Shown in pieces: positions 33,973 to 42,259 of a DNA stretch of 64,000 bases. Both the position numbers and the translations under genes were made by a program. The notes beneath the pieces were generated by a model. The model saw only the letters and a program-made list of their open reading frames with translations. It searched no databases and had not been told where the DNA came from. Every line of letters starts with the position of its first letter. The first letter of the stretch is position 1. The stretch comes from Tessaracoccus rhinocerotis (GTDB lineage: Bacteria; Actinomycetota; Actinomycetes; Propionibacteriales; Propionibacteriaceae): NCBI RefSeq assembly GCF_007197885.1, contig NZ_VKKG01000003.1, positions 1 through 64,000 on the forward strand, given 5' to 3'.

Positions 33973-34962
33973 TCAGTAGCCCAGCATCTCCTTGCGGACG
34001 GGCAGCCACGCGATGGCGTCACGCACGGCGTCGGTCTCGGTCAGCTCGGCCTTCCAGCCGAGGACGTCGGCCGCCTTCGAGCTGACGGTGTAGACGCCGG
34101 CGACGTCGCCCGGGCGGGGGTCGCCGAACTGCACCTGCAGCGGGTCGCCGGAGATCTCCTCGAACGAGGCGGCCAGTTCCTTGACCGTCACGCCGTTGCC
34201 GGTGCCGATGTTGAAGACCTGGTAGGGACCGTCGGCCGTGGCGCGGTCGAAGCCCTCGAGCGCGGCGACGTGTGCCTTGGCGAGGTCCCAGACGTGGATG
34301 AAGTCGCGGATGCCGGAGCCGTCGCGAGTGGGCCAGTCGACGCCGGTGACCGTGAACGTCTCCTTGTTCACCCAGGCCTCGAGCAGCTTCGCGAGGACGT
34401 GGCTGGGCTTCTCGAGCTGCTGGCCGGAGCGCAGCTTCGGGTCCGTGCCGATGGGGTTGAAGTAGCGCAGGCTGAGGACCTTGACGTCGCTGGCCTTCGT
34501 GAAGTCCTCCAGCACCATCTCCACCATGTACTTGGTGCGCGCGTACGGCGATCCGGGCTGCAGGGGCGAGTCCTCGGTGACGACGAAGTTCTCGTCGGGC
34601 GCGTAGATGGAGGCCGAGGAACTGAACAGGAAGCGGTGCACGCCGTTGCGCTGCAGGCCCTCGAGCAGCGTGACGGTCTTGGAGACGTTGTTCTCGTAGT
34701 AGCCGAGCGGGTCGGCGACGGACTCGGGGACGATGATCTTCGCGGCGCAGTGCACGACGGCGTCGACCTGGTGCTCGGTGAACACGCGGTCCAGCAGGGC
34801 GGCGTCGGCGATGTCGCCCTCGTAGAGGGGCCGATCACCGATGAACTCGCGGCGTCCGGTGGAGAAGTCGTCGAGGATGACCACCTCGTGGCCGTTGTCC
34901 TCGCACGCCGATGCCACGGTGCTGCCGATGTAGCCGGCGCCGCCGGTGATCAATACCTTCAT
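33973..34962 (-). CDS. galE: UDP-glucose 4-epimerase
   Basis: 329 residues, extended short-chain dehydrogenase. The NAD site GGAGYIGS is at residues 7-14, the catalytic Ser/Tyr/Lys set includes SSSASIY and PYARTKYMVE, and LRYFNPIGTDP is a GalE signature. Interconverts UDP-glucose and UDP-galactose for the Leloir pathway and for envelope glycans. ATG at 34962 has GAGAGGA upstream; an earlier in-frame ATG would add a tail without similarity. It would serve galactose released by the GH42 operon elsewhere in the window. Confidence 0.93.
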   Translation of the reverse strand: MKVLITGGAGYIGSTVASACEDNGHEVVILDDFSTGRREFIGDRPLYEGDIADAALLDRVFTEHQVDAVVHCAAKIIVPESVADPLGYYENNVSKTVTLLEGLQRNGVHRFLFSSSASIYAPDENFVVTEDSPLQPGSPYARTKYMVEMVLEDFTKASDVKVLSLRYFNPIGTDPKLRSGQQLEKPSHVLAKLLEAWVNKETFTVTGVDWPTRDGSGIRDFIHVWDLAKAHVAALEGFDRATADGPYQVFNIGTGNGVTVKELAASFEEISGDPLQVQFGDPRPGDVAGVYTVSSKAADVLGWKAELTETDAVRDAIAWLPVRKEMLGY

Positions 34963-35043
34963 GGTGTCCTCTCGAGAGTTTCCGCTCAGAGCTTCCATCC
35001 TAGGACTGGGTGGGCCCCTGGCCGCACCCGGGCCGGGAAACGG

Positions 35044-35667
35044 TCACCAGCCCCGTGCGCGCCACTGCCCGAGGCTCGGGCGCTCCGTCCCGACCGTCGT
35101 CGACGCGCCGTGGCCGGGGTGCACCGCCGTCGCATCGGGCAGCGTCAGGAGGTGCTCGGAGATGGAGGAGAGGATCTGCTCGAAGCTGGAGTAGTCCCAG
35201 CGGGTGGCGCCGGGGCCGCCCTCGAACAGGGTGTCGCCGGAGAGGACGCAGCCCAGTTCCGGGGCCACGAAGCAGGTGGATCCCGGCGTGTGTCCGGGGG
35301 TGGCGACGGCGCTCAGCGTGGCCCCGGCGACGGTGAACATCCGGCCTGCGGCCAGCGGCTGGAACCCCGCGTCGGCGTGCTCGCGCTTCCACAGGAACTC
35401 GTCCTCGGGGCGCAGGAAGACCGGCGGATCGCCCACCAGCGCGGCGAACGCGGGCACGGCGCGGACGTGGTCCCAGTGACCGTGGGTGAGCAGGACGGCG
35501 GACACGCGTCGGCCGGCCACCGCATCGGCGACGGCGGCGGCGTCGTGGGCGGGGTCGACGACGATGACCTCCTCGGCGTCGCCGACCAGCCAGACGTTGT
35601 TCTCGTGTACGGGTGGGCCGGCCGGGTCACGGTTCCCGGCGGTCACGAGGCGGGTGACCGACGCCAT
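35044..35667 (-). CDS. MBL-fold metallo-hydrolase (glyoxalase II-like)
   Basis: 207 residues. The two-zinc motif THGHWDH (HxHxDH), a later His in ATPGHTPGS, Asp in LSGDTLF and His in VHPGHGAST are all present, the layout of hydroxyacylglutathione hydrolase-like and related thioesterases. Actinobacteria use mycothiol, so a mycothiol-type thioester is possible. It starts 4 bp after the TetR gene stop, so the regulator and the enzyme share a transcript. Confidence 0.9.
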   Translation of the reverse strand: MASVTRLVTAGNRDPAGPPVHENNVWLVGDAEEVIVVDPAHDAAAVADAVAGRRVSAVLLTHGHWDHVRAVPAFAALVGDPPVFLRPEDEFLWKREHADAGFQPLAAGRMFTVAGATLSAVATPGHTPGSTCFVAPELGCVLSGDTLFEGGPGATRWDYSSFEQILSSISEHLLTLPDATAVHPGHGASTTVGTERPSLGQWRARGW

Positions 35668-35671
35668 GGTC

Positions 35672-36253
35672 CTACGCCGGCTCGGCCAGGGCGATGGCGA
35701 CGGGGCCGATCAGCCTCTCGGCGTCGGCGGGGCCCTGGAAGTAGAGGGCCTCGAACACGTCGATCAGGTCCTCGGTGGGCATCCGGAAGCGCAGCCCCAG
35801 CTGGCGGGCGATCCGGCCCATGAAGTCGACCAGCTCGGGCCGGATCTCCGTGGCGAGGGCCTCGGCCCGGGTTGCGAGTTCCGGCGAGCGCAGGGCGCGG
35901 AGCCGGATCTCCATCAGCGTGATCCGGAACTCCTCGCTCGGGGCGATGATCGCGAAGAAGGTGGACAGCGCGGTGCCGGTGGCCCACTCGACGCTGACCG
36001 CATCCGGGGCGTCGGAGAACGCCTGGTCCAGGCCGGACATCACGACGTCGCGGTGGTGCTCCAGGACCGCGACGCAGAGGTCGTCCTTGGTGTTGAAGTT
36101 CGAGTAGAACGCCCCGCGGGTGAACCCGGCGGCCTCGCAGAGCTGTTCGACGCTGGTGCCGTCCACGCCACGGGCGGCGAACTCGCGGATGGCGGCCTCC
36201 ACGAGTCGCTGGCGGGTGGCCACACGGCGCGGGGTGGTTTCGCTCATCGGCAT
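35672..36253 (-). CDS. TetR/AcrR-family regulator
   Basis: 193 residues. N-terminal HTH RQRLVEAAIREFAARGVDGTSVEQLCEAAGFTRGAFYSNFNTKDDLC is a textbook TetR DNA-binding domain (residues about 14-60). The ligand domain is not assignable. Cotranscribed with the MBL hydrolase. A TetR-style palindrome inside the promoter of the MMPL gene 6 kb away has no adjacent regulator, so this protein is one local candidate for it, though that is speculation. Confidence 0.93.
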   Translation of the reverse strand: MPMSETTPRRVATRQRLVEAAIREFAARGVDGTSVEQLCEAAGFTRGAFYSNFNTKDDLCVAVLEHHRDVVMSGLDQAFSDAPDAVSVEWATGTALSTFFAIIAPSEEFRITLMEIRLRALRSPELATRAEALATEIRPELVDFMGRIARQLGLRFRMPTEDLIDVFEALYFQGPADAERLIGPVAIALAEPA

Positions 36254-36317
36254 TCCTTGCTGCTGGGTTTCCGCTCAGCTTAGCGACGCAGCCCGGGCCG
36301 TGGTGGGTTGGCCCGGG

Positions 36318-36989
36318 TCAGCGCACCAGGCCGTGCTCGTGCGCGAACACGGCGATCTGGACCCGGTCCCGCAGCCGGAGCTTGCGCAGGATGGACCCGA
36401 CATGGGTCTTGGTGGTGGACTCGCTGATGAAGATCTGCGCGGCGATCTCGGTGTTGCTCAGCCCGCGGGCGACGGCTGAGAGCACCTCGAGCTCCTTGGC
36501 CGTCAGCTGCGCGAACTCCGGCGGAACGGGGGTGCGCTGCCGGTACTCGCCATCGAGCAGGGTCGCGAGGTCGCCCGGCGCCAGCACCGCATTGCCGCGG
36601 TGGACGGTGCGGATCGCGTCGCACAGCATCGCGGGGGTGGTGTCCTTCAGGAGGAAACCGCTGGCCCCGTAGCGGATCGCGGCGGCGGCGCGCTCGTCGA
36701 GGTCGAAGGTGGTCAGCACCACGACGCGCAGGGGCCGACGGCGCCGCGCCACCCTGGCCGGTGCGAAGAGCTCGCGGGTGGCGGCCACGCCGTCGAGCTC
36801 CGGCATCCGCAGGTCCATCAGCACCACGTCCGGCTCCAGCTCGTCGACCGCGCGGATGGCCTGGTGCCCGTCGGCGGCCTGGCCCACCACCGCCAGGTCC
36901 GGTTGCGCGTCGACCATGATCGCCACGCCGCTGCGGAACAGCTCCTGGTCGTCGACCAGCAGGACGCGGATCGGTGGCTGTGTGCTCAT
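36318..36989 (-). CDS. NarL/FixJ-family response regulator of the van-like operon
   Basis: 223 residues. Receiver with VDDQE, phosphoacceptor Asp in VLMDLRMP, VVLTTFDLDER and LLKDTTP; LuxR HTH LTAKELEVLSAVARGLSNTEIAAQIFISESTTKTHVGSILRKL. Last gene of the six-gene operon; its ATG overlaps the histidine kinase stop (ATGA). Classical VanR proteins are OmpR-type, so this is a different regulator class placed in a similar context. It presumably controls the operon in response to cell-wall stress. Confidence 0.93.
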   Translation of the reverse strand: MSTQPPIRVLLVDDQELFRSGVAIMVDAQPDLAVVGQAADGHQAIRAVDELEPDVVLMDLRMPELDGVAATRELFAPARVARRRRPLRVVVLTTFDLDERAAAAIRYGASGFLLKDTTPAMLCDAIRTVHRGNAVLAPGDLATLLDGEYRQRTPVPPEFAQLTAKELEVLSAVARGLSNTEIAAQIFISESTTKTHVGSILRKLRLRDRVQIAVFAHEHGLVR

Positions 36990-38290
36990 GGAGTCCTCGC
37001 TGCTCGGACGGGGAGCCACGCCTGGGCCACGTAGCGCTCCTCCCCGTCGACGATGTCCTTGCCGAAGGCCAGTCTGCCGCCCACCGACTCCACCCGGCGG
37101 GCCATCCCGAGCTGCCCGAGCCCGGGCCCGTCTCCATGGGCGGGCGCGCCCACGACTGGATTGGCCACCCGCAGGTGCAGCTCCGCGCCCCAGCGCTGCT
37201 CGACCTCCACCGGCTCCCCGCGTCGGCCGTGCTTCAGGGCGTTGGTGAGCATCTCCTGCAACGTCCGGTACGCCACCACCTGCAGCTCCGGCGGCAGCGG
37301 CCTGGGTTGCCCGGCGACGGACAGCTCGACGGCGTTGCCGGAGGAGCGCACCCCTTCGACGAGGTCGTTGAGTTCGGTGCGGACCCCGGCCGTGGCGTCG
37401 CTCGGCTCGTCGGCGCCGGCCAGCACGGTGCGGACGTCGCTGAGGGACTGCCGCGACGTCGCCGCGATGTTCGCCAGCGTGTCCCGGATCCGGTCCTGCT
37501 CTGCCGGGTCGAGGAACTGGGCCGACTCGGCCTGCGCCAGGATCACGGCGAGGGAGTGGCCGACGACGTCGTGCACGTCGTGCGCGAGCCGGGCCTGCTG
37601 CGCCCGGAGGGCTGCGATCTCGTCCGAGCGCGCGGCCTCCGCCTCGGCCTCGAGGCGCGCCTGCTGGGAGACCCGTGCCCTGCGCGTGGCCCGCATGGCC
37701 AGCCCGACGAGCCACGGCACGCCCAGGATGAGCATCACCATCGGGGCGGCCAGGAGGTAGGACTGCACCAGGTCGGACCACGCGTCCCGCCAAGGGAGGA
37801 AGTCCGGCCCGACACCCATCTTGTCCAGCGCGTGGGTGCTGACGAACAGTGCCCCGACGGGCACGGAGACCGCACTGGCCACCAGCACTGCGGGGCCGCC
37901 CCAGCAGGCCAGCGCGAACGTCACGTAGACGATGGAGAGCTGGGCCACGACGATGTCGCCGCCCAGGACCAACTGCACCGCACCGCTGAGCCAGACCACC
38001 GCCAGCGCAGCGCCGCCGTGGTGCCGCGCCAGGGCGCAGGCGGCCGCTGCGGCCACCGCCAGGAACAGCCCCGTGACGCTGACGCCGAACCCGAGGGCCC
38101 GCAGCAGGTCGCCCAGGCCGAGGACGTCGAAGCGGCTGTCCCACCCGGTCAGCCCCCGGCCCCGGGTGACCACCTCCAGCAGGGTCGGTGCGCCGTAGCG
38201 GCGCGCCGCCACCTCGAGCACCCCGACAAGCAGCACCAGCAGCGCGAGCGCCAGGTCTGGGAGGTAGCGGCGGGCTGGTTGCACGGTCAC
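36986..38290 (-). CDS. Sensor histidine kinase (DesK type) of the van-like operon
   Basis: 434 residues from GTG at 38290, which overlaps the acyltransferase stop (GTGA). Six or so membrane segments (about 8-190) with short loops; HisKA_3 helix AQQARLAHDVHDVVGHSLAVILAQAESA; HATPase with YRTLQEMLTNALKHG, a degraded G1 box (VANPVVG where VxDxGxG is usual) and GLGQLGMARRVESVGG. The G1 Asp appears replaced, so ATP binding may be altered. Partner of the downstream regulator. No extracytoplasmic domain large enough to bind a glycopeptide is seen. Confidence 0.9.
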   Translation of the reverse strand: MTVQPARRYLPDLALALLVLLVGVLEVAARRYGAPTLLEVVTRGRGLTGWDSRFDVLGLGDLLRALGFGVSVTGLFLAVAAAAACALARHHGGAALAVVWLSGAVQLVLGGDIVVAQLSIVYVTFALACWGGPAVLVASAVSVPVGALFVSTHALDKMGVGPDFLPWRDAWSDLVQSYLLAAPMVMLILGVPWLVGLAMRATRRARVSQQARLEAEAEAARSDEIAALRAQQARLAHDVHDVVGHSLAVILAQAESAQFLDPAEQDRIRDTLANIAATSRQSLSDVRTVLAGADEPSDATAGVRTELNDLVEGVRSSGNAVELSVAGQPRPLPPELQVVAYRTLQEMLTNALKHGRRGEPVEVEQRWGAELHLRVANPVVGAPAHGDGPGLGQLGMARRVESVGGRLAFGKDIVDGEERYVAQAWLPVRAARTP

Positions 38291-39303
38291 AATGGTGCAT
38301 CCACCCGGGGCCTTTGGCGAACGCGCCGCTGCACGGGCTTCTCGACGAGGTGCCAGCTCAGCGCCGCGGCCGCGAGCGTCATCGCGGCGGCGACGGGCCC
38401 GGCCCACCCGCCCAGGTGGGGCCGGAGCCACATCGTGAACGGGTAGTTCCACAGGTAGGCGCCGTAGGACACGACGCCCAGCGCCGCCAGTCCCCGCACC
38501 GCCGGACGGGTCCCGACGTCGCGCCAGTCCCGCCAGGCGAGCATCAGCACCGCGGCCGCGGCCGCCACCACGGGTCCCGCCACCAGGTAGGTCCAGAAGT
38601 GGCCCCGGAGGGGGGCCAGCGCCATCGCGCCCAGGAGCACCAGCAGGACGGGGACGAGTTGCGACGGCGGCTGCCACCGCTGCAGGTACAGGCGTGCGGC
38701 CGCGCCGATGACGAAGCACACCGCCCACGACGTCGGCAGCGGGTAGGCCAGGTCCAGGTGCGGCGAGAGCCGCCACAGCGTGGCCACGCAGACGCCCAGG
38801 AGCAGCACGGTGAGCACCACCAGCACAGTGCGCAGCCGACGCAGCCGGTGCCCGAGCAGCAGCGTCGAGGGCCACAGCAGGTAGAACTGCTCCTCGGTTG
38901 CCAGCGTCCAGGTGTGGAAGGCGGCCGGACTGGCGTCGGCGATCGGGAGGTTGGCGGTGAAGGTCAGCATCACCAGCACCGAGGCCAGGAGGAGACCGCG
39001 CTCGTCGAGCGGGTCGAGGGTGAGGGTGACGAGGGCGAAGACCGCCACCATCGCCACCAGGGGCGGCAGCAGCCGGGCCGCCCTGCGCCAGTAGAACCGA
39101 CCCAGCCGCACGCGGCCGTCACGCTCCAGCTCCTGCTGCAGCACCCCGGTGATCAGGTAACCGCTGAGCGAGAAGAACATCACCACCCCCACCACCCCGG
39201 CCCCGGGGAACTGGTCGGGGAAGGCGTGGCGGGCCATCACCAGCGCGATGGCGATCCCGCGCAGCACGTCCCAGCCCGCGACCCGCCCCGACCCGCCGCT
39301 CAC
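38287..39303 (-). CDS. Acyltransferase 3 family membrane protein (VanT-like membrane half)
   Basis: 338 residues from GTG at 39303, overlapping the ligase stop (GTGA). Ten or so membrane segments. Acyltransferase-3 motifs: WDVLRGIAIALVMARHAFPD with the conserved His, FFSLSGYLITG, and FHTWTLATEEQFYLLWP. It is the OafA/NodX fold that also forms the N-terminal membrane domain of VanT serine racemases. In VanT this domain is fused to the racemase; here racemase and membrane protein are separate genes of one operon. It may import D/L-Ser or acylate a cell-wall glycan. Confidence 0.88.
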   Translation of the reverse strand: MSGGSGRVAGWDVLRGIAIALVMARHAFPDQFPGAGVVGVVMFFSLSGYLITGVLQQELERDGRVRLGRFYWRRAARLLPPLVAMVAVFALVTLTLDPLDERGLLLASVLVMLTFTANLPIADASPAAFHTWTLATEEQFYLLWPSTLLLGHRLRRLRTVLVVLTVLLLGVCVATLWRLSPHLDLAYPLPTSWAVCFVIGAAARLYLQRWQPPSQLVPVLLVLLGAMALAPLRGHFWTYLVAGPVVAAAAAVLMLAWRDWRDVGTRPAVRGLAALGVVSYGAYLWNYPFTMWLRPHLGGWAGPVAAAMTLAAAALSWHLVEKPVQRRVRQRPRVDAPL

Positions 39304-40292
39304 GCTGCCCGCACGCGGGCCGGGGAGGCCGCCAGGGTGGCCTCGATCCAGGTGTCCAGCAGGGCCGGGTAGCCCCAGCCGTCGGCAGCGAACATCCGCG
39401 GCACCTGCGACTCGCCGGTCATCCCCGGCATGGTGTTGACCTCGTTCAGCACGGGTCCGGACGGGGTGAGGAAGAAGTCCACCCGTGCGATCCCCCGGCA
39501 CCCCAGCGCCCGGTAGACCCGCTCCGTCGCGGCGCGCAGCTGCCCCAGCTCTGCCACGGTGAGGGGTGCGGGCACGAGGAAGCGGGCGGAGCCGTCGTAC
39601 TTGGTGTCGGTGTCGAACAGGCCGCCGTCGACGAGGACCTCCAGGGGCGGGCTGATCCGCAGGTCACCGCCCGGGAGCTCCGCGACGGCCAGGTCGACCT
39701 CGCGGCCGTGGACCACCTCCTCCACGAGGACGCGGTCGTCGAGCTCGAGCGCCTCCGCCAGTGCCCCGCGCAGGTCGGCGGCGGTGCGGGCCAGCGAGAC
39801 CCCGTGGCTGGAACCGGCAGAGACCGGCTTCACCACCACGGGACGGTGGAACTCAACGGTGGGCGCCTCCGCCGCGGTGACGACCCGGCCCCTGGCCGTC
39901 GTCACGCCCACGGCCTCGGCCGCCAGCTTCGTGGCCCACTTGTCCATGGCGAGGGCGCCCGCGCCGAGCGGTGAGCCGGCGCACGGGACGCCCGCCAGGG
40001 CACACAGGCCCGCCAGGGTGCCGTCCTCGCCGAGGCGGCCGTGCACCACCGGCAGCACGACGTCGCAGCTCCCCAGGACCCGCACCGCCGCCGCGAGGCT
40101 CGCGGCCGTCGTCGCGCCCAGCGGCACCCCGTCGTCGCCCGCCCAGCGCCCGTCGGGGCGGATGGTCAGCGCGATCACCTCGTGGCGTCGCGCGTCCAAC
40201 GCGGCGGCGACGGCGGCCGCGGACGACAGGGACACCTCGTGCTCGCAGTTCTGGCCGCCGCCGATCACGGCGACCCTCGTTCGTGTGCTCAC
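39300..40292 (-). CDS. D-alanine-D-alanine/D-Ala-D-X ligase
   Basis: 330 residues from GTG at 40292, overlapping the racemase stop. ATP-grasp ligase: N-terminal GGGQNCEHEVSLSS, VVVKPVSAGSSHGVS, VLVEEVV and LNEVNTMPGMT. The omega loop is GLFDTDTKYDG: Phe226 aligns with Tyr216 of E. coli DdlB, and Phe at this place is known from D-Ala-D-Ser ligases of the VanC group. At the second specificity site the SxVP segment has Gln296, where DdlB has Leu and Van ligases Arg. D-Ser as second substrate is therefore possible but not proven. It could also be an ordinary Ddl. Confidence 0.85.
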   Translation of the reverse strand: MSTRTRVAVIGGGQNCEHEVSLSSAAAVAAALDARRHEVIALTIRPDGRWAGDDGVPLGATTAASLAAAVRVLGSCDVVLPVVHGRLGEDGTLAGLCALAGVPCAGSPLGAGALAMDKWATKLAAEAVGVTTARGRVVTAAEAPTVEFHRPVVVKPVSAGSSHGVSLARTAADLRGALAEALELDDRVLVEEVVHGREVDLAVAELPGGDLRISPPLEVLVDGGLFDTDTKYDGSARFLVPAPLTVAELGQLRAATERVYRALGCRGIARVDFFLTPSGPVLNEVNTMPGMTGESQVPRMFAADGWGYPALLDTWIEATLAASPARVRAA

Positions 40293-41419
40293 AGGTACTG
40301 CCTCTCCAGTCTCGTGCCCAGGCCGGTGACGATCTCGTGCGGCAGCGTGCCGCTCCATCGGGCCCAGTCGTCGATGGTCGGTTCCGCGTCGTGTCCGGGT
40401 CCGAAGACCACCGCCGTGGTCCCCGGCGGCACGGGTGCCCCGCCCAGGTCGACGACGGTCTGGTCCATGGAGATCCGTCCCCGCACCCGGCAGCGGCGGC
40501 CGTCGACCCAGACCTCCGCGACGCCGGAGGCCGTCCGCGGGAGGCCGTCGGCGTAGCCCACCGGCAGCAGCCCGACGTTGGTCGGGGTGTCGGTGACGTC
40601 GGCGTGCCCGTAGCCGATGCCGGTGCCCGCGGGCAGTGCGCGCACTTGCACGACGGGGGCGCTCAGTCGGATCGCCTGCGCCAGCCGGGCGGTGCCGGAG
40701 GGGTCGATGCCCACCAGCCCGGCGCCCACGCGGACGAGGTCCAGGTGGGTGCTGTCGTCGGTCAGCGTGGCGGCGGTGGCGGCGAGGTGGCGCAGCGTCG
40801 GCCGCAGTCCCGCCGACTCCGCGAGCGCCACCCCTGCCAGCAGCGCCCGGAGGCCCGTCCGGGTGCTCGGGTGGCCGGGCTGGTCGGCGCAGGGCAGGTG
40901 TCCCATGACGGCCACCACCTCGACGTGGCCCTCGAGTTCGGCGCGGCGCGCGCGGTCGAACAGTTCTGCCCAGTCGGCCGGGGCGGCGCCGTCGCGCGCC
41001 ATGCCGGTGTCCAGGTGCAGGTGGATGCGCAGTGGGCGGGCGGGGCGCTGGGAGGTGACGCGAGCCAGGTGCTGGAGGCTCGGGATGCCGACGTCGACGC
41101 GGTAGCGGACAGCCGCGTGGACGTCGAGGTCGACGGGGTTGAGCCAGCTCAGGATCGGGGCCCCGATCCCGGACTCCCGCAGCCGGAGCGCCTCGGCCAG
41201 CGACGTGACGCCCAGCCAGCGTGCGCCATTGGCGAGCGCGACGCGGGCCATCTCGACAATGCCGTGGCCGAACCCGTCGGCCTTCACCACGGCCATCAGC
41301 GCCGCGTCCCCCGCCCGCCGGGCGAACAGGCGGGTGTTGGCGGCCACCGCCGAGGGGTCGATCTCCAGCCTGGGACGTGACGTGGGCGCGGGGGCCGGCG
41401 GGATGGCGAGGGCGCTCAT
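40289..41419 (-). CDS. Alanine racemase family protein (VanT-like racemase half)
   Basis: 376 residues. Fold type III PLP enzyme with the PLP lysine K46 in AVVKADGFGHG (usually AYGHG), catalytic Tyr in GTGIGYGHAD, VGYADG and GRISMDQTVVDLG. The C-terminal IVTGLGTRLERQYL has Thr where Geobacillus Alr has Tyr354, a place where a smaller residue is known to favour serine; the alignment here is by eye. Makes D-Ala or D-Ser for the next gene, the ligase, with which it overlaps. A housekeeping Alr role cannot be ruled out. ATG at 41419 overlaps the dipeptidase stop. Confidence 0.88.
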   Translation of the reverse strand: MSALAIPPAPAPTSRPRLEIDPSAVAANTRLFARRAGDAALMAVVKADGFGHGIVEMARVALANGARWLGVTSLAEALRLRESGIGAPILSWLNPVDLDVHAAVRYRVDVGIPSLQHLARVTSQRPARPLRIHLHLDTGMARDGAAPADWAELFDRARRAELEGHVEVVAVMGHLPCADQPGHPSTRTGLRALLAGVALAESAGLRPTLRHLAATAATLTDDSTHLDLVRVGAGLVGIDPSGTARLAQAIRLSAPVVQVRALPAGTGIGYGHADVTDTPTNVGLLPVGYADGLPRTASGVAEVWVDGRRCRVRGRISMDQTVVDLGGAPVPPGTTAVVFGPGHDAEPTIDDWARWSGTLPHEIVTGLGTRLERQYL

Positions 41420-42027
41420 GCGACCAACGCGACGTCGACCGGGCCGAACAGGGCGCAGGGTGCACCGTGACTGAGGGCCCAGTACCTGTCGCCGTAGGAC
41501 CAGTGCCACCACTCCGTCGGGTAGTTGACGAGCCCCTCGCGGCCGAGGGCGTCGGCCAGGACGGTCCGGTTGCGTCGGGCCTCCGCGCTGACGGGCGCGT
41601 CGAACCAGCAGGCGCCCGCGCTCTGCTCCGGGGTCGCGTCGATCGGGGTGCCCATGTCGAGTTCCCGGCCGTGGGCGTCCACCAGGGTGAGGTCCACGGC
41701 CGCGCCGGCCACGTGCGGGGCCACCTCGATCGGCGCGACGAAGCGGCTCGAGAGGCGGCGGATCTCGACGGCGTCGGCGCCGGGGTGGAGGAGGCGCAGT
41801 TCCGAGGAGTAGGCGTCGATGATGGCTTGCTGGTCACTGCGGCTGCGATGGCCCTCGACCACCAGCAGGTCCGTGCCGGCGGGCAGGTGCGTCCGGGCCC
41901 TGGCCAACCGTTCCGCCAGCGCGCCCCGGACCAGGACGTGCGGTGCGAAGTCGAGCGGGACCAGGTGGCTGCCGTCGTCGCGGACCGGCACCTCGGCCAC
42001 GCGCGGGTCGGAGAGGAGAATCGTCAT
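41416..42027 (-). CDS. VanX-like D-Ala-D-Ala dipeptidase (M15D)
   Basis: 203 residues, no signal peptide. VanX pattern: Arg61 in EGHRS (VanX DGYRP), zinc ligands His105 and Asp112 in PHVAGAAVDLTLVD, MGTPID, NRTVLADALGREG and Glu172/His175 in TEWWHW. VanX removes D-Ala-D-Ala in the cytoplasm so that a modified dipeptide is used instead. First gene of a six-gene operon in which all junctions overlap by 4 bp. The N-terminal VAEVPVRDDG start replaces the longer VanX lead. Related actinobacterial M15 enzymes may simply recycle D-Ala-D-Ala. Confidence 0.88.
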   Translation of the reverse strand: MTILLSDPRVAEVPVRDDGSHLVPLDFAPHVLVRGALAERLARARTHLPAGTDLLVVEGHRSRSDQQAIIDAYSSELRLLHPGADAVEIRRLSSRFVAPIEVAPHVAGAAVDLTLVDAHGRELDMGTPIDATPEQSAGACWFDAPVSAEARRNRTVLADALGREGLVNYPTEWWHWSYGDRYWALSHGAPCALFGPVDVALVA

Positions 42028-42106
42028 GGCAACGAGCTTTCCGGGCGCGGCCCCGGGAAACCTCCACCTGCGGTACCGCCCGGCTGTTCCCAGGTACCGA
42101 CCCCGT

Positions 42107-42133
42107 CCGGCCACGGGGGCAGGCCGTGGCCGG
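42107..42133. promoter_or_regulatory. Hairpin in the divergent vanX/MMPL spacer
   Basis: Perfect 10-bp stem CCGGCCACGG (42107-42116) / CCGTGGCCGG (42124-42133) with a 7-base loop, about 80-106 bp upstream of the dipeptidase start. It could be a leader structure for the van-like operon. Two GGTACC copies occur at 42072 and 42093 in the same spacer. No clear promoter for the minus strand was identified. Confidence 0.4.
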
Positions 42134-42173
42134 GGGCCATCAGGGTCCGGGCTGCGCCCCGCGGGCGAATCAT

Positions 42174-42202
42174 TTGGATACGGAACTGTATCGACGTAGA
42201 AT
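42174..42202 (+). promoter_or_regulatory. Promoter with TetR-type operator for the MMPL-YhgE operon
   Basis: TTGGAT (42174-42179) and TAGAAT (42197-42202) are separated by exactly 17 bp. An inverted repeat GATAC-ggaact-GTATC (42177-42192) lies across the -35 end and spacer, resembling TetR-family operators common before MMPL exporters. A repressor bound here would block the polymerase. The stretch is clearly AT-richer than its surroundings. No regulator gene is adjacent. Confidence 0.65.
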
Positions 42203-42259
42203 CCACTGCGCTGGTGTACCGAACCGGCCCCTCCCGACGACGCTTTTCGAAGGTGGCTC

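Noticed and set aside
36318-42027. A classical VanHAX D-Ala-D-Lac cluster
   Set aside because: There is no D-lactate dehydrogenase gene, the ligase omega loop has the FDxxxKY pattern rather than the VanA type, and the regulators are not OmpR-like.
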